A stretch of DNA of 64,000 nucleotides, from NCBI GenBank assembly GCA_003586115.2, contig QVOM02000025.1, forward strand, positions 46,372,849 through 46,436,848, read 5' to 3'. Positions 1 through 12,680 of the stretch are shown here, in pieces; positions within the stretch are counted from its first letter, which is position 1; each line of letters starts with the position of its first letter. Below the pieces are notes generated by a model that was given only the letters and a program-made list of their open reading frames with translations, had not been told where the DNA came from and did not search any database. The translations under genes and the position numbers were made by a program. Source of the DNA: Salvator merianae (taxonomy: Eukaryota > Chordata > Lepidosauria > Squamata > Teiidae).

Positions 1-610
1 CTGCCGAAGTACAAGACACTCCGGACCACACAATTGGACACTGGCATCATTAATACAATTGGCACATAGGCTGCAAGTACAGGGAGCTTGACCAGAAATC
101 CTGGATCTCTGAACTAGACCAGAATCTATGTTTGATCATCAGAATCCATGTTAGAAAACACAGACCCGATTTTTAAATGGCAGCAGGAAAAGATTGCAAA
201 ATCTGCTGTGTTTGCCTAGACATTTGCATAAGAGCAAGAGCTGACTCAGGAGGTAATCTGCTCAGGTGGCTTGCTAGTAGCTGATATGTTCTTGGGCATA
301 ATTTGGAAGGATAACGTCAAGAGCTATTTGGCACCTCAAACCAAACAGCTATTTGGCTGTTGTTAACTACAGACTTGGATATCATATGGAAGATTCTCAT
401 TAAGAATGCGAGGCAGAACATTGAAATCTGACTGAAAACTGGTTCCAGCCAGAGACTGGCTTTTGTTTGAGGTAAATGTCACTCATTTAATCCCATCAAC
501 ACTGTCCAGAGGTGTATTGCTCCAACTAGGCACGTTCACTCAGGGAGAAGAAAGCACCAATTATGGGCAACAGTGACACAAGCACTACATCATTTGCCCC
601 TTTCCCTTCA
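1..610. other. Unassigned sequence
   Basis: I see no gene, RNA or recognisable repeat here. The sequence is unique-looking and of mixed composition, with no long open frame on either strand. Confidence 0.4.
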
Positions 611-626
611 TTTTTTTTTTTTTTTT
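611..626. repeat. Poly-T tract (16 T)
   Basis: A run of 16 T. On the reverse strand this reads as a poly-A run, so it could be the tail of an old retro-insertion. I find no AATAAA just beyond it and no target duplication, so it is best treated as simple sequence. Confidence 0.85.
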
Positions 627-2800
627 GCATTGGAGCTTGCCCATTGACTTCTATTAATGCAACCCATTAGTCCCACCCCTGGACAGAACCTAGGAACAGG
701 GACAACCCCCAGGTCCATATGGGCATAAAAATGCATACCAGGAGCAGCCAGACACACTAACACATGATATGTCATCACTTATGATCTCTATGATACACTT
801 TGAAACTGCTGCTACTGTGCTGCTGCAAGAAGACACTTTGCTTTGCTTTGCATGCCATCTTGCTGCTTCAGCCTGAAGCAGCTCTGCTTGCCTGGCCTCC
901 AGTCTGTGCCTTGGCTAAAGCTCAAAACCAAACAACTTATTGCTTAGTACTTTAGTGCTACAGAGTTGTGCTCTTCTAGAGCTTGGTAATTCTGTTGGAA
1001 TTTTACTGGACTTTACAGCGTCATTGCCAGGAGCAAATCCACAAACTCAACCCCCCCCTTCACCTCTATGGTGAGAACTGGCTGCTCCTGGCTGAGCTAG
1101 GGTCCCCTTTTGTATTTAGGGCAGTTTCCTCCTTTTTTTCCTTTTTATAACCTTATTTTCTTTGCAACCTGTCAAATTTGACCTAAATTGACCCCTTCAT
1201 TCATAAAAAAGCTGCTACCAGGATATTTTTACCTCATTTGACCCCTTGCTCAGTATGCTGCAATGGGGGAGATCTCTGTCTTTTACTATACAAGAACTGC
1301 ATGCTGCTCTACAGCCTAGACAGTTTGCCTAGTCAGCTGATTGTTGTAAAAAAAACCCAAACATTTCTGTATTTTTACACTGTTTCTGAGCTTTTCTTGC
1401 TGTTTTTAATAAAGTTTGTGTTTTCATTTGACCTGATTCTTGTCTGGAGGTATTTTTCCTGTTACCCGATTAATATTTTATGGAGGTACCATGCCAATGT
1501 ACCATTTTTAAACCATTGCACAAAGGTCTCATTTTTGAGCTGGTTGTCTGGGTGAGCTATCTTCCCCATTTAGACCAGTACACCTAGTGCACTGCTCGCA
1601 ACTGGATTATGTTGAAATTATTCAGTTCAGCGTTTGAGAAGACCTTGACTCCAACAGACAGGATTCTGCAGTAGGATGGATAGTATACCACCATCTCTAT
1701 TCTTTCATGGAACGTTGTGATATGAATATTAAATCAAAGTGTCAACCAGTATAGATATGTACTTTCAAGACAATTTCTTCTAAATATAATTAAGTTCTAA
1801 TTAACAATGCTTTTTTATCAGTTTATTTCCAAGATTTTTTTTTTTTAAAAAATCAAACTAGCAGTCTTCCTTCTTTAGCATAACATCCCCCCCACCTTCC
1901 CCAGATCATCCACATATAGATGAACAAACTCGGAACATTTTCCCCAAATTATCAATCACCTCATCACAATTCCAACCAGCTGTTGAGAAAAACTACATAT
2001 GTATTCCTTATACTTAGGTTTAGGTATCATAAATAACTATAGTTTTCAGAAGAATACATGGATTTTTATTCACCCATAAGAGAAAAATACTCTGTTTTAA
2101 ATCTCTCGTTAAAAGTTCATGTTCAGCTTAAGGGATAAACAAAGCTATGAACTGGCCTGTTAACTTGTTCATCATACCACCTAGGCAAAAGAGTTGCCAT
2201 CTGCCACCTTTGGCCATTTGTTCCTGGTATTTTCATTGTTTCTCTTTAATGAGAGTTTTATGTGACAAGAGGGCTGAACATTCTTGTCACTGCTGTTGCA
2301 AAAACTGGGTATGTTATCACACTTCCCTTAAAAAATGTTGACAAATGTTGAGAAGATAAATAGTCGGCTGATTAGGAGTTGAAACAATTCCTAAACATTT
2401 TATCTATCTCTATGATTTCTTGCATCCAAAGAGCATGTTCAGAACTTGTGAAACTTGTAGGTTCTTAAAAACAGTTTAATCATTACATGTTTACCACGAA
2501 AGAAAATTTAAAAAGTACTGGATTAATCTCTTTCCTTTTCCCTCATAAACAACTATTTGTGAAACTTTTGAGTACTTTCTGAAGAACTTCACCACCCAGC
2601 TTTATAGAGGAACTGCACACACCTACACATGGTTCTTCATGATGATACCTCTGCTTTTGTTTCCTTTGTTACTCACATTGTAGCAGCCATAGTGTTGGAC
2701 AAAGATCTGGGAAACTAGGGTATCAGTACCCATTCAGGTCTCCCTGGTTGACCTTGGGGCAATCACTGTAGCTGTGTTCAATTAAAAATGGATACTTCTA
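627..2800. other. Unassigned sequence with a poly(A)-signal-like site
   Basis: No coding region is supported. An AATAAA at 1408-1413 is followed at once by a GT-rich stretch, the arrangement of a polyadenylation site, and a TATA-like GCATAAAAATGC lies near 722-733. Together these could belong to an old LTR or a transcript end, but no terminal repeats were found. A T-then-A tract (1836-1852) followed by C-rich sequence near 1887-1902 slightly resembles a reversed LINE tail. Confidence 0.3.
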
Positions 2801-2978
2801 AGGCAGCTTATAGATGGTTCACAGATGGGATTGTTCACACATCAGTCTGCCTCCTCCGATCTCTTATAGGCTAGAAAAGGTGAATTAGAGATGGAATGAG
2901 AAAAAGGAGGGCGACATACTATTGTCTTTAAGATATTTTGAGCTACTTTTTTGGCTATGTGTGAATATAGCCTGCCTC
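2801..2978. mobile_element. Foldback DNA element, family M5, copy 1
   Basis: The left end (AGGCAGCTTATAGATGGTTC) and the reverse complement of the right end (AGGCAGGCTATATTCACACA) are inverted repeats about 180 bp apart. The inner block TTCACAGATGGGATTGTTC also occurs at 45.73 kb and, inverted, at 52.2 kb. There is no coding capacity. A short non-autonomous DNA transposon is the simplest reading; the superfamily is not established because no clear target duplication is visible. Confidence 0.55.
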
Positions 2979-5765
2979 TTTGCCTCATCTATGTTACGGG
3001 ACAGAAGATTGAAGAAGGATGTGTGAATGGAAGAAAAGAAAGTGTGTGAAGAAGGAAAATATGGATTTAATACATTACCAGTTAATACATTCTCTCATAT
3101 ACATAATTTTCATATTATCTTACAATTAGCAAGTATACTGGGATCCTGATGTTTCTTTATGCCAATGGAGCATGCTAGAAACTGTACCTGAGTGACCCAT
3201 GTAAAGGCAAGAGCACTGCCAAGGCACAGACATTCTTAATTTATGGATATGAAATATAACATATATAAAGGTTGCAGATGCAGGGAAAATGATCAGCAGC
3301 ACGGACCCTGTATTTAGACCAGAAGTAGCACCACTTCTGGGCACTTGACCAAAAATACCTCTGCTGGCAATTTTGAAGGCCAAGGACTTTTGTTTCCTGG
3401 CTTCAAGGCTGGGCTAGGCTAGATGGTCTGCAATGTCTTATTAGCAGGCTACTGATAGATCAGCCCACTATGGCCTGGGGTATCTACAGTAGTCCCCCAT
3501 AGTGCAAGATAGCCTGTGTAAAGTAGAAACAGTCTAAGTATTCAGCCCTAATGGGCCTTAAGGAAGGAAGGATATACACATAGAACTTCAAAATACTAAG
3601 TTGTGCTGAGTACTGCTGGATACAAAATCAGTATAGAACTGACCTTATAATTCTTAATAGTGTTACTCTGAAGATAGTTTAGGAGTATTTGCTATTATAA
3701 TTCATGTGGCCCACGTACAGTTGTTTACTGCTCCATTTCAAAAACATTTGCTAATATAGTCTAGAAATTCTATGTAGATTTGAATCAAGAGCAACCACTC
3801 ACCTTTGTTACTTAGAGTTTCATTACCCACAAATGAGTTTCATTTAGGAAGTAATATTCACTCTCCTTTGCTCTTAGAATTTGTTCAACCACATTAAAAC
3901 AGATACTTCTGAGGTGCATCTGAGGTTTTACAGACAGACAGAAAATATAAAAAAGACACTTCCTTTGCACCAAGCCTCTTCCTGTGCATTTTTTTCTGCA
4001 TAAGACAAATATCACTTTTGGAGCAAGGCAGAGAGTTTTCGGTGTGTGGGGGGAGGTAGCTATGGAGGCTAGCCAATCTGAGCCTACTACAGCTGCTGAT
4101 CAATCAGATCCACATAAAATTGGATGAGCAGTGAGCAAGAAAGGCAATGGTGAGGAAGGAAGGTAAGGAAAGTTACCTTAAAACAAACAAAAAACTGTGT
4201 GACATTTTTTTCCTCCCTTCATCCACAGATGGGGTCATCTCAGAAAATGGATGCCTCAAAAAACCCTGTGTGTGATCACAGCCTTAGCTGAGTGTGATAT
4301 AATTCATTGTAAGTGGATTCAATGACTAGATACTGTTTAGGGTTTCATCTGAAGTTTCTCCATACCTCAAAACTAGGAAAGGGTCTCTTGCCCTATTGTA
4401 CTTCTATAAGAGTAAGGCACTCCTCAAAACAAACTGTGGCAGAATCTGCATGGCACTTTTATGGTGTTTTGAATGTGACATGAGGTTGCAGTGTTTTCAT
4501 AGTACTACCCCTTCGTTGAGTATTCAAAACAAAGCATAGGCACTATGTTCTTCTCCCACCGTGGCTCTGATGTTTTCGTGGCAGAGTGGTTTAAAGAGCT
4601 CCGAGACCTTTTCAAACCATTGTTCCCAGTATAATGCTCTTCAAAATTGACAGGAGGGGCAGATGTGTGTGGACAGCAGCTTCCACATTCAAATAGTGCT
4701 TGAACTGTGTTGCTCTTACGTTAATACAAAATGGAGAGAAGCACTATGGCTGTAGTGTTTCCCCACTTCTTGTGAGGATCCTGCCGGTGTAAGTAACTAT
4801 TTTTTGGAATATTGTAGGAAAAAAAAAAAAGCAAAGGTGATGTAGATGAGAAAAAATTCACTAGGTTTGAGATCACAAGTCCGCATGCTAGATTGTCTTA
4901 GATAAGTCCCTAGTAACTCACAGCAACTTGTTGTTCTGATCCTGCCATCAGCATTTAATTTATTTTGTTTCTTAGAGCCTACAAACAACTGAAGACTTTC
5001 TGTTTAGCCTGAATGGCTGGTAACAAGCACTGTTTGCTTCTAAACTGTTCCATGCTGCTGACTTTATGTCTAAGCAAGTTACTTTCCTAGGTTGGAGATT
5101 CAAGCTGACAGTAATATCAGAATCTAACAAAAATGACCTTTACTTCCACATAGCTCAAGTTTGGATTTAAAGGGGTCAGGAAAAAACCCAAAAAGACCTG
5201 GAAACCTATACATTGCATAGATGCCCAAGTCCTTCTTCATAGCCTTTCATCTATTTTATTTAAAAATCTTTTCACTTTCAGAAAGATGCCCACCCTGAAG
5301 TTTCTTCTGAGTGGAATAGCATCTTCAGAATGGCATTCTTTGATTTTTTTTTCTTCCACAGACAAGAACAGTACAAATACTATCAACAATCTTTCTCAGA
5401 ACATTTCATCTGACATGCCTCTTTAAAATCTTATAACATTGAAGCCTTTAGTTTATCCTTTAAGCTTACAAATGAAAATATATTTGTGGTTTGAAGTAAT
5501 TATGTTTGCTGTATAAATTTCTCAGAGTGAAATTTGAGGAAACCCAAGAATGGTACAGTAGTCTACTTGGTTCTATTGTATAGCTTTTGTTTTTGGCAGT
5601 AACCTTTCTCAGGATCTTTGTACTGCCCTATTGCCATAGTTTCAGAGCAGCACACAATGAAATCAATTAAACAAAACAGGGAAGTAAAACTAAAGATAAA
5701 TACAAATAAAGAAATCTGAATACAGAGGACTGCAAGAAAAAAAAATCAGAATACAATGTCCTCTC
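2979..5765. other. Unassigned sequence
   Basis: No coding exon is recognised. At 4270-4291 a lone GTGATCACAGCCTTAGCT resembles the right-hand terminus of the M5 element at 52.3 kb, so a decayed element may end there. A 12-A tract sits near 4819. Otherwise nothing is assigned. Confidence 0.35.
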
Positions 5766-6242
5766 ACAGATGTGCTACACTGAACACCATATGAGGTTTG
5801 GTTTTTTTAGAACTGTTTCGAGAGGCACAGGACTGTCAGGTGCCTCACCTGAAAAACCTGTATTTTCCTTGCCACTTTTGCGGGAAGCATGGTTGCTGCC
5901 ATTATCACCCTTTCTGCCGGTGGAGCTACATTGCACTTGTGATGTCATTTCACAGGTGCACACAGCCTCAGTATGTATATGTGCCTGTGCAATGACATTG
6001 CATGCATTTATGATGATGCATAATGATGTCACATGCAAACATGGTGGGACTCCACCCACAGAGAGGGCAATAATAGTGGCAGCCATACTTCCCACAATTG
6101 TGAGCTCTCTTAGGAATGGGACTCACCTACAATGAGTTGCTACAGGTGTGAGGACTTGTGGGGTGAGACACGAAGTCCTGAGTCTCTATAAGCAGTTCAT
6201 AAGAAACAAACCTCTTATGAACTACAGTTTGGTACATCCCTA
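5766..6242. mobile_element. Foldback DNA element, family M3 (TAGGGATGTGCAC type), copy 1
   Basis: The right end reads GGTACATCCCTA, the reverse complement of the TAGGGATGTRCC terminus seen in the two other M3 copies. The left end (GATGTGCTACACTGAAC) is its decayed partner. The homology continues inwards: ATATGAGGTTTGGTTT on the left pairs with AAACAAACCTCTTATGAAC on the right. The frames of up to 121 codons inside it, open on both strands, are by-products of this structure. TAGGGATGTGCAC ends are known from squamate hAT-type non-autonomous elements; the assignment to hAT is inference. Confidence 0.65.
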
Positions 6243-6785
6243 ATCTACATGAATCAGCCATTTAAACCCATTGAATCTCACTAGAAATGCTGTTGTATAA
6301 CCACATATATAGCCACAGTGAAAGTCTTATTCTTAGCAGCTGTCCCACAAAATTCCTCTAGCAAGCGAGTGTCTAGGATATCTTCTGCTGAACAACTTAA
6401 AAGGTAGGCACATCTGTATGGAAGGAGGGATTCCTTCAGATATTTGCAGAAAGTGGATTCATGCATCTCCAGTTGCTAGACTTTCTGGGCGGACTTATAG
6501 TCCTCTACATCAGAAGGCCTAGAAGGCCTCATAGAATGAGGACACTGGTCATTCCAGTTTTCTTCACTACATGGCTAGCAACAGCAGGCTTGTACAGGTA
6601 TGTGGGAACTAAGTAAGTATCTCAAGGACCCAGAAAGGACAATGGAAAGGCATGGCCAGAGTGTTGATGAAGTACAACTGGGAAAAGAAGGAAAACCAGG
6701 GTGTGATCTGGGAGGAAGGTTGGAGTGAGATCAGGGAAGAGAGTGAGGGCAGGATATGATGTAGGGGGCAATCAAATTAATGAAC
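6243..6785. other. Unassigned spacer between two M3 elements
   Basis: No gene or repeat recognised. The stretch separates two M3 copies, 477 and 456 bp long, lying within 1.5 kb. Confidence 0.35.
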
Positions 6786-7241
6786 TAGGGATGTGCACAA
6801 ACCTAAATTGGGTGGTTTGGTTTAAATCAAACTAAACCATTCCAAAACAAATTGGTTTGATTTAAATCCCTAACAAATTCAATGGTTTATCAAAGCAGTT
6901 TGTTGCTAAAAACGATTTAAAAGTCCTTTAAAATGGTTTTAAATATTGTTGAACTAAGCTGGTTTAACTTGAACTGGGGGGTGGGGTTATAGGAGTTATA
7001 TTGAACTGATCCTTAGAATTAACAGGGGTTTCAGTTCAAATTCAAACCATTTAAATCCCTCTAGTTTGTGTCAAATTGGTTGGAAAACAAACCAGTATGG
7101 CATAACCCTAGAATTAACTGTTTGTCAACTTCCCCTGATTCTGTTCATTTTCAAGTCAAGCCCCTAACTTTTCAAGTCCCACAACCACCGTGCAGTTCTA
7201 TACAAAGAACATTCAAATAGAACAAGTCTGGCACATCCCTA
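6786..7241. mobile_element. Foldback DNA element, family M3, copy 2
   Basis: It starts TAGGGATGTGCACAAACC and ends GGCACATCCCTA, giving clear terminal inverted repeats over 456 bp. The interior is rich in AAACCATT/GGTTTAAAT words in both orientations, typical of foldback elements that are inverted-repeat-rich throughout. Candidate 8-bp flanks do not match, so the target duplication is either lost or placed differently. No coding capacity. Confidence 0.75.
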
Positions 7242-8774
7242 ATACATTTACCCAAATATTTTGTTCTTCTGCCTGTGTCAGTTTTTCCTACACATCACCT
7301 AAAAACCTTTAGCTGAAAAGGACTAATGTCACTTTGAATTTTGCATTAGACTTTAGCTGATGCATGAATCTTACATAGGAGTATAAGCACATTTGAGAAA
7401 GTGTGGCTTTGTGCTAGGAGTTCAAAAAGCAACCTTTTGGAAACATTTTGCTGGCTGTTACCCTTGGTGTTTATTATTGAACTTTGTGCATTTTTTCTGT
7501 CCGATTTGTATGAAGGGCCTTTCTTGCTTTCTTTGCCAGAGTCCCATGCCACTCTCGCTATGCACCAGGTTATACAAATAGGCAAATAGGTGACAATTCA
7601 GTAGAGAAGAATATCCTCTGAGCCATGTGAATCTGACCATTCACCATCTTCTTCCACCAGGACTCATGAGCTGAACTAAAACTTTTATGATATCTAGAAA
7701 GCTATGCAGACAATTTCATGTAAGAGCTATCAGTTTTTGTTGGAATGTAAGTAGTATTTGCCAGTGGAAATCATTTAGAAGTTCAGCTTCTTGGCTTCCT
7801 ATAACAGAAGGCATTAGCACCAGTGTTTCCTGAAGGCAGAATAGGCTCATCTGCTACCAACTTCTGCTTATTAGATTCCACTCCTGCCAAAGAAAGGAGG
7901 AGGTGGAGACTGGGAGGCAGTGAGGAACTAAGGATTGCCTAGTGAGCTTCCATGGCAGAGTGGAAATTTGCACTGTGGTGTGAAGGGATAAATTTAAATC
8001 CTCCAAGCTGAATATGTTTATATGGATCACATATGAATATTTGTTATTTCCTTGTAGGCGGCATCCACATGGCCAAAAAAGCTGGCCTGGGAAGATCTGG
8101 AGGATACAGTGACCCCACATCACCACACCTGGTGGCCTGCCTCAGAGGGCAGAAAGCATCATTGGAGGTATTCTTTGTGCCAGACTATGAAACTATACTC
8201 TGAGGGAACTTGCCTTGTTATTCCACCTCTGCTGCTGATGTGCAGTCATATCCTGTCTGTTCCTTTATCACGTCAGGTAAAAACCTATTTCTCCTCAAGC
8301 CTCCAAGTTTGTGAGAGCAGGAGTTGTTGGGTCTACAAATGATGAACCTTCCACTTCCAGGGCTAGACCATGTGCTTCAGCACAGCAGATGTCTTCTTTT
8401 TTTTCTGCCATAAGGATTCAATTGTAGTGCATGTAGCATATGCTTCAATTCATTCAAAAAGTGAAATTCCCTCCCCCCCCAAAAAAAGTTATAAAAAAGT
8501 CCTAAAAAAAAAATCTGTCTCCGCTTGTGTATCTGTTTTTGGCTTGACGTAGAAAAGATTGTATAATGGCTGTAAAAGGAAAGACTGCTGAGAGGACAAG
8601 CCAATGTGAGTCTGAGTAATCCAGTGTGACACTGAGAAGTGGGACTGTGAGTTAGTGGAAGACTAGGACTACAGAGTGGAAAGCTGAGTCTGAGAAAGAG
8701 AAGTCCTGGACGTAGGTAGTGGAATGAGAGACATTAGTAGTGACCTGCAAAAGGATTATAAATCTCAGAGATGT
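7242..8774. other. Unassigned sequence with low-complexity tract
   Basis: No exon is recognised; several overlapping 60-90 codon frames on both strands near 7.35-7.64 kb have no recognisable motif. A C-run followed by A-rich sequence lies at about 8471-8512. Confidence 0.35.
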
Positions 8775-9005
8775 TAGAATCATAGAATATATGAGTTTGG
8801 AAGGGACCGTGGGGTGGAGGTAATATAGTGCAGAAATAGGTTATACATTTCCCCAGAGAAGACAAATCCAATCCTTGTTTGAAAAATGCCTACAGTTTAA
8901 TAGTTTTTACGGTCAGGAAATTCATTTTAAGGCCTGTCTTATTTTCTTCCAATTGCATCCCATTAATTTTAGTTCTGCCCTCAGTTACAATGGAGAATAA
9001 GGCTG
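8775..9005 (-). mobile_element. CR1-type LINE, 3' end
   Basis: It opens with GAATCATAGAATATATGAG and then GGAAGGGACC, the reverse-strand signature of the CR1 3' untranslated region in reptiles and birds. Further in, a run including ATTGCATCCCATTAATTTTA matches the usual internal wording of such tails. The element therefore lies on the minus strand and is heavily 5'-truncated and mutated. No reverse-transcriptase part remains here. Confidence 0.75.
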
Positions 9006-9107
9006 TGACCCCACTTAAATGGCAGAAGTTGCCTGCAAGAAGCACCTCCATCTTAGTGGCCTCTTCGTTGTCCAAGCATAGTCAGCTAAGAGACCATCCT
9101 GGCTTCA

Positions 9108-9345
9108 ATGCCGCTCGGTGAATTATCTTACAAGAAGCTTCTGACCTTAGCAGGAGCAGCAGTCCCTTGAACAGCAACCATGTTGAGAGTCTCCATGGGT
9201 GTAGTACTCTGGTGCTACTCCTTATGTAGTGACTTTAGGGTTTTTTGTCAGCTACCCAGTATCCTAGTGACTCTCTTCAGACTTGTGGGAGGGGAGTCAA
9301 CACTGGCCGTCAAAGGTATCTTGGCTGTGAAACAGGGATGTAGCC
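9108..9345. repeat. Unclassified dispersed repeat R1, copy 1
   Basis: This stretch aligns by eye with 20292-20582. Shared words, with small differences, include TTACAAGAAG, GCTCCTTRTG/GCTCACTGAC, GTGGGAGGG and GTMTCTTGGCTGTGA. The class is unknown and the ends are not defined. The local frame at 9180-9374 has no recognisable motif. Confidence 0.5.
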
Positions 9346-10427
9346 ACAATCTGCCTCCTTTTGCCATGACATAAATTTAGAAATTTGTTGTCTACCTTTG
9401 TATCTTCCGTCGGCCTTCTGTTCTACAACTATGTATGTAATGAAGTTGACGTTTGTTACCATAATCTGCTATATAGGCTATGAAAGTGAATTAAATGTAT
9501 GTCTTACATACATAGGGTCTCCACTGTGGTGGTCAGAAGGGAAAATATAGATGGAAGCCCCTTCTCTGTTGTATACTGATTTGCTGACTTTGTTGAAGTA
9601 TCCACAGTGGTGGTAAACAGACTTCTTTTTAAAGTTCCTGGTGTGCCAGTGAAAAAAGGAGGAGGATCTGTGAGCATTGTGACTTTGCTAGCACTGTGGG
9701 AACTTCAACAAGGTCAGCACAGCATCAGAGGGATGTCTGTTAATGTTCCTCTTTTGGGGCACCACTAAAGCTCCAACAGAGGATCATATGCTGCTCTCAA
9801 ACTCCACTTTGATACCCAAATGTAGGGGAGCTGGTTTTGTTTTTGATGCCCAGAACAATTTTTAATTGGTCATCCTCCCTGTCCTTTTCAGAACAAGTCA
9901 GGAGCAAAACACTACTCACATTTTATATTATTTTCCCTGCCCATGTCAACCAACTCATAATTGGTGCTCACAAGACTTTTTCAAATTGCAATATGTGTTC
10001 ACAAAATGTGTAGGACATTGCTGTATATTAAGAGTGAACTTCATTCATCTTTACATATGAAGTCAAAATGTCACCAACGAAATATCAGAAAGTTTGGTAA
10101 GAGTGACAAAACTCTTCAGTGAAAGCCAGGCAGCCCAAACTGTCACTATTACAATTGTTTTTTGTATTAGAACAAATAAAAGAAGACAGTATCCAGTTTG
10201 ACTCAGAACACAGTGAACGTGCAGAGAATCTTTACAAAAAATTGTGAAATATTTATGTCAAAGAGGATATCCCACAGTCCACTGCAGTGATTCAGGTATT
10301 TTTATAGGTTAACGTGTATAATCTAAAACAGAGTGGCATATCTAATTTAAAATAATCTAAGTTAAAAAACAAACAAACAAAAACAAAGCACCATTATCAC
10401 CACAGATGGAAAGGAGAAAGTAACTGA
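9346..10427. other. Unassigned sequence
   Basis: Nothing recognised apart from an AAAC-rich tract at about 10361-10386. Confidence 0.35.
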
Positions 10428-10887
10428 GGGCCTATTCGCACTGAGTTGCTAGTGAGCTTCTGCACACTCATTCGCAAAGTGCATCCACACTCCGTGGTGG
10501 CTACAGCATCCAGGAGCATCTGCAGACACTCCTGAATGCTACTAGCTGTGGACTGTTAAAATGCTATTCACAGCTTGACCAGAAGCAGCTAGGCTTCTCC
10601 TGGTCAGCAGAGTTCACACCTGCTTCCAGGTGCAAATGCTGTGAGGCTGCGGTACTGTGCAGCATGGCACAGCATGGCTGTAGCTGCAGCTGTGGCTGCA
10701 GAGTTGTGTGCCACATCCCTGGTTGCCATGGCAATGGCTGGATGTTTCCATGACTGCTGTCATGGTGGGCAGGTGTGCATTCACACTGTGAGTGCTGGAG
10801 GTCTGATACAGGGCCATTCTAGCATTCGCAGTGTGAACTGCTGCTGTACCACTGGGTCTGTTCCAGCTGGTCAGTGTGAAAAAGACC
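10428..10887. mobile_element. Foldback DNA element, family M1, copy 1
   Basis: The left end GGGCCTATTCGCACTGAG and the right end (reverse complement GGTCTTTTTCACACTGACC) form imperfect terminal inverted repeats 460 bp apart. The internal block TGCTACTAGCTGTGGAC at 10538 is found in all five M1 copies, followed by a weak hairpin. The centre is CA/TG-rich, with GCAGCATGGCACAGCATGGC. Frames of 88 and 104 codons, open on opposite strands over the same bases, are chance products. Probably a non-autonomous, hAT-like transposon; no target duplication is clear. Confidence 0.7.
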
Positions 10888-11814
10888 ACAGACAGCAATT
10901 TTCCTAGAAGAAAAGGTAGGCACAACATATGGCTTGGGTTGCAGTGGTCCAGTGGAGATATATGCTGACTTATCTATTAACAGGAAAACTGACTGGGATG
11001 GAGTACCCTGGAGAAGGGCATGAGTGGTTAGAATCCTGACGAGTATTTAAGAATGCAAAACTTCATTGTAATCCCAACTATACTCCTTATTTACTCCTGC
11101 TTCTAGCTTCTATTTCTTGCCTATATGTAATATGCAAGACCCCAAATCTTTCCCCCCACCTTTCCCCTGTCTGCTTAAAATTACAGGGACATCTAATTCC
11201 CTCCAGGTACTAGAGAGATTTCTCCCCTTGAATCTCCATCCTATGGTGCCCTCCTCATTATGGAATTTAAAAGTAAGCCTTTTGGAATGTTCCTCTCCTT
11301 TTCTACTACCTTTAAGTAGCTTCCCTATTACCAGCTTATGTGGTCCGCACACTTTTCCTCTCCATCCCACAGCACTGTTAGAAACCACTGCATCCACTAA
11401 GAACACCTGGGAGCTGGCAAGTAAGTACTAAGTTATTTTTTCTGTCTTTTCCTTCATTTAATGTTCAAGTCAAGATCATCATAATTTTGCCTAACTGTTC
11501 AAAACAAAAGGAAAAATATTAGAGGTCTTGCCTGAGCCACTCAAAATTTAAACTAAAAGTGGGTATAGCACCTTTACAAAGTCTTCTGGCAATTCATTTC
11601 AAGAGTTGTTACTGATGTCCGTTCAGGCAATCTCAGGAGATAAGAGAAAGCCAAATGATAGCTTCTAATTTGAAAATAGAGTCCAAATTGATAGACTGAC
11701 TAGGTAGAGATTGGGCATACAAAATTGTTATTGAAGATCTGAGGCACACCTCATTAGCCTTACTTCAAACTGGGCAAGCCAAGCTTAAGCTGGCTTGTAA
11801 CCTCAACAAGCACT
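10888..11814. other. Unassigned sequence
   Basis: Opposite-strand frames of 98 and 104 codons overlap at 11110-11431. Neither has a recognisable domain, and such mutual openness argues for chance. No repeat recognised. Confidence 0.35.
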
Positions 11815-12216
11815 GGCTCCAGATGCCAAATGCTAACAAGCAATATTCCAGAGTACAGTCTCTCTGGAATTATCAGTTGTTGAATAGACAGCATAGGGCA
11901 TGCTGTCTGTGCAGGTTTTGGTGGCATGCACATCCAGGTATTTCACCAGTGCAAAATACCTTGAAGTGTGTGATCATGACTACCACACATGCATAGCTGT
12001 CTTTTGGGCCTGCACAAAAAGCAAGAATGGCAGCTTTAAGTAATACCACTATTTTGTGGAAACCTGCCATCAGAGTTGAGTTTTCCCAAAACAGGCTATT
12101 GTACATTTTTGGGAGGGGCAGATATAGTGTAGCTATGGTGGGGTTCCCACAGATACATGTGGCAATCCTACCATAGTGCAGCCATAATGACACTATATTT
12201 CCCCGTCTGGATGGGG
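11815..12216. mobile_element. Foldback DNA element, family M4, copy 1
   Basis: Left end GGCTCCAGATGCCA, right end CCGTCTGGATGGGG. The whole 400 bp aligns with copies at 22337 and 32582. Shared internal words include ATATTCCAGAG, GCAAAATACC and ACAGATACATGTGGCAATCC. Near the right end, CTATGGTGGGGTTCCCAC and GTGGCAATCCTACCATAG form a stem around GATACAT. No coding capacity. Confidence 0.65.
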
Positions 12217-12533
12217 TCAAGATGTCTCAAAGAGACACCTCCAACTGATTTATGGGAGTTGGAGCTCAGCTCAGCGCAAATCAAGGTCTAATTGTTGGGG
12301 GTCATGCATATAATTTTTATTTATTTGCATATATGTTCTTGAGATGGGTGCCCAATCAGTATAACCTCAGATTCTCAAACAATATATATCCCTTAGGCTC
12401 TAAAACATTTTCTGGTTAGTGCATTGAATAATAGCTACTGGTGTACTTGGTGTGCCTTTAAAAATCCTGCCAGGATTATAGAACAACTGGAAATTTGCTC
12501 ACATTCATGGAATTTTGATGTTTTACCTGTATG

Positions 12534-12680
12534 ATTTTTATTTATTTATTTAAAAAATTATAACCCAGTCTTCAACAAAAAATCTTGGGGTGGGTCACAA
12601 TAATAATAAGATAAAATATATAAAGTATTAAAACACATCTAAAATATAATCAATCTAACCAATTCTCTACCCTTCTTTTA
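12534..12680 (-). mobile_element. L2-type LINE/SINE 3' end
   Basis: A TTTATTTATTTATTTAAAA start followed by TATAACCCAGTCTTCAAC and GGGTGGGTCACAATAATAAT is the reverse-strand form of the 3' end shared by squamate L2 elements and the SINEs they mobilise. Only the tail is present. Confidence 0.6.

Noticed and set aside
1408..1413. AATAAA with GT-rich downstream as the end of a gene
   Set aside because: No exon or conserved frame upstream; AT-rich vertebrate DNA has many such sites by chance.
5770..6135. 121-codon frame, with a 106-codon frame on the other strand
   Set aside because: Both lie inside an M3 foldback element, and mutual openness on both strands indicates chance.
10614..10928. Opposite-strand frames of 104 and 88 codons rich in Cys, His and Ala
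   Set aside because: They cover an M1 element; the composition reflects its GCA/TGG words, not a zinc-binding protein.
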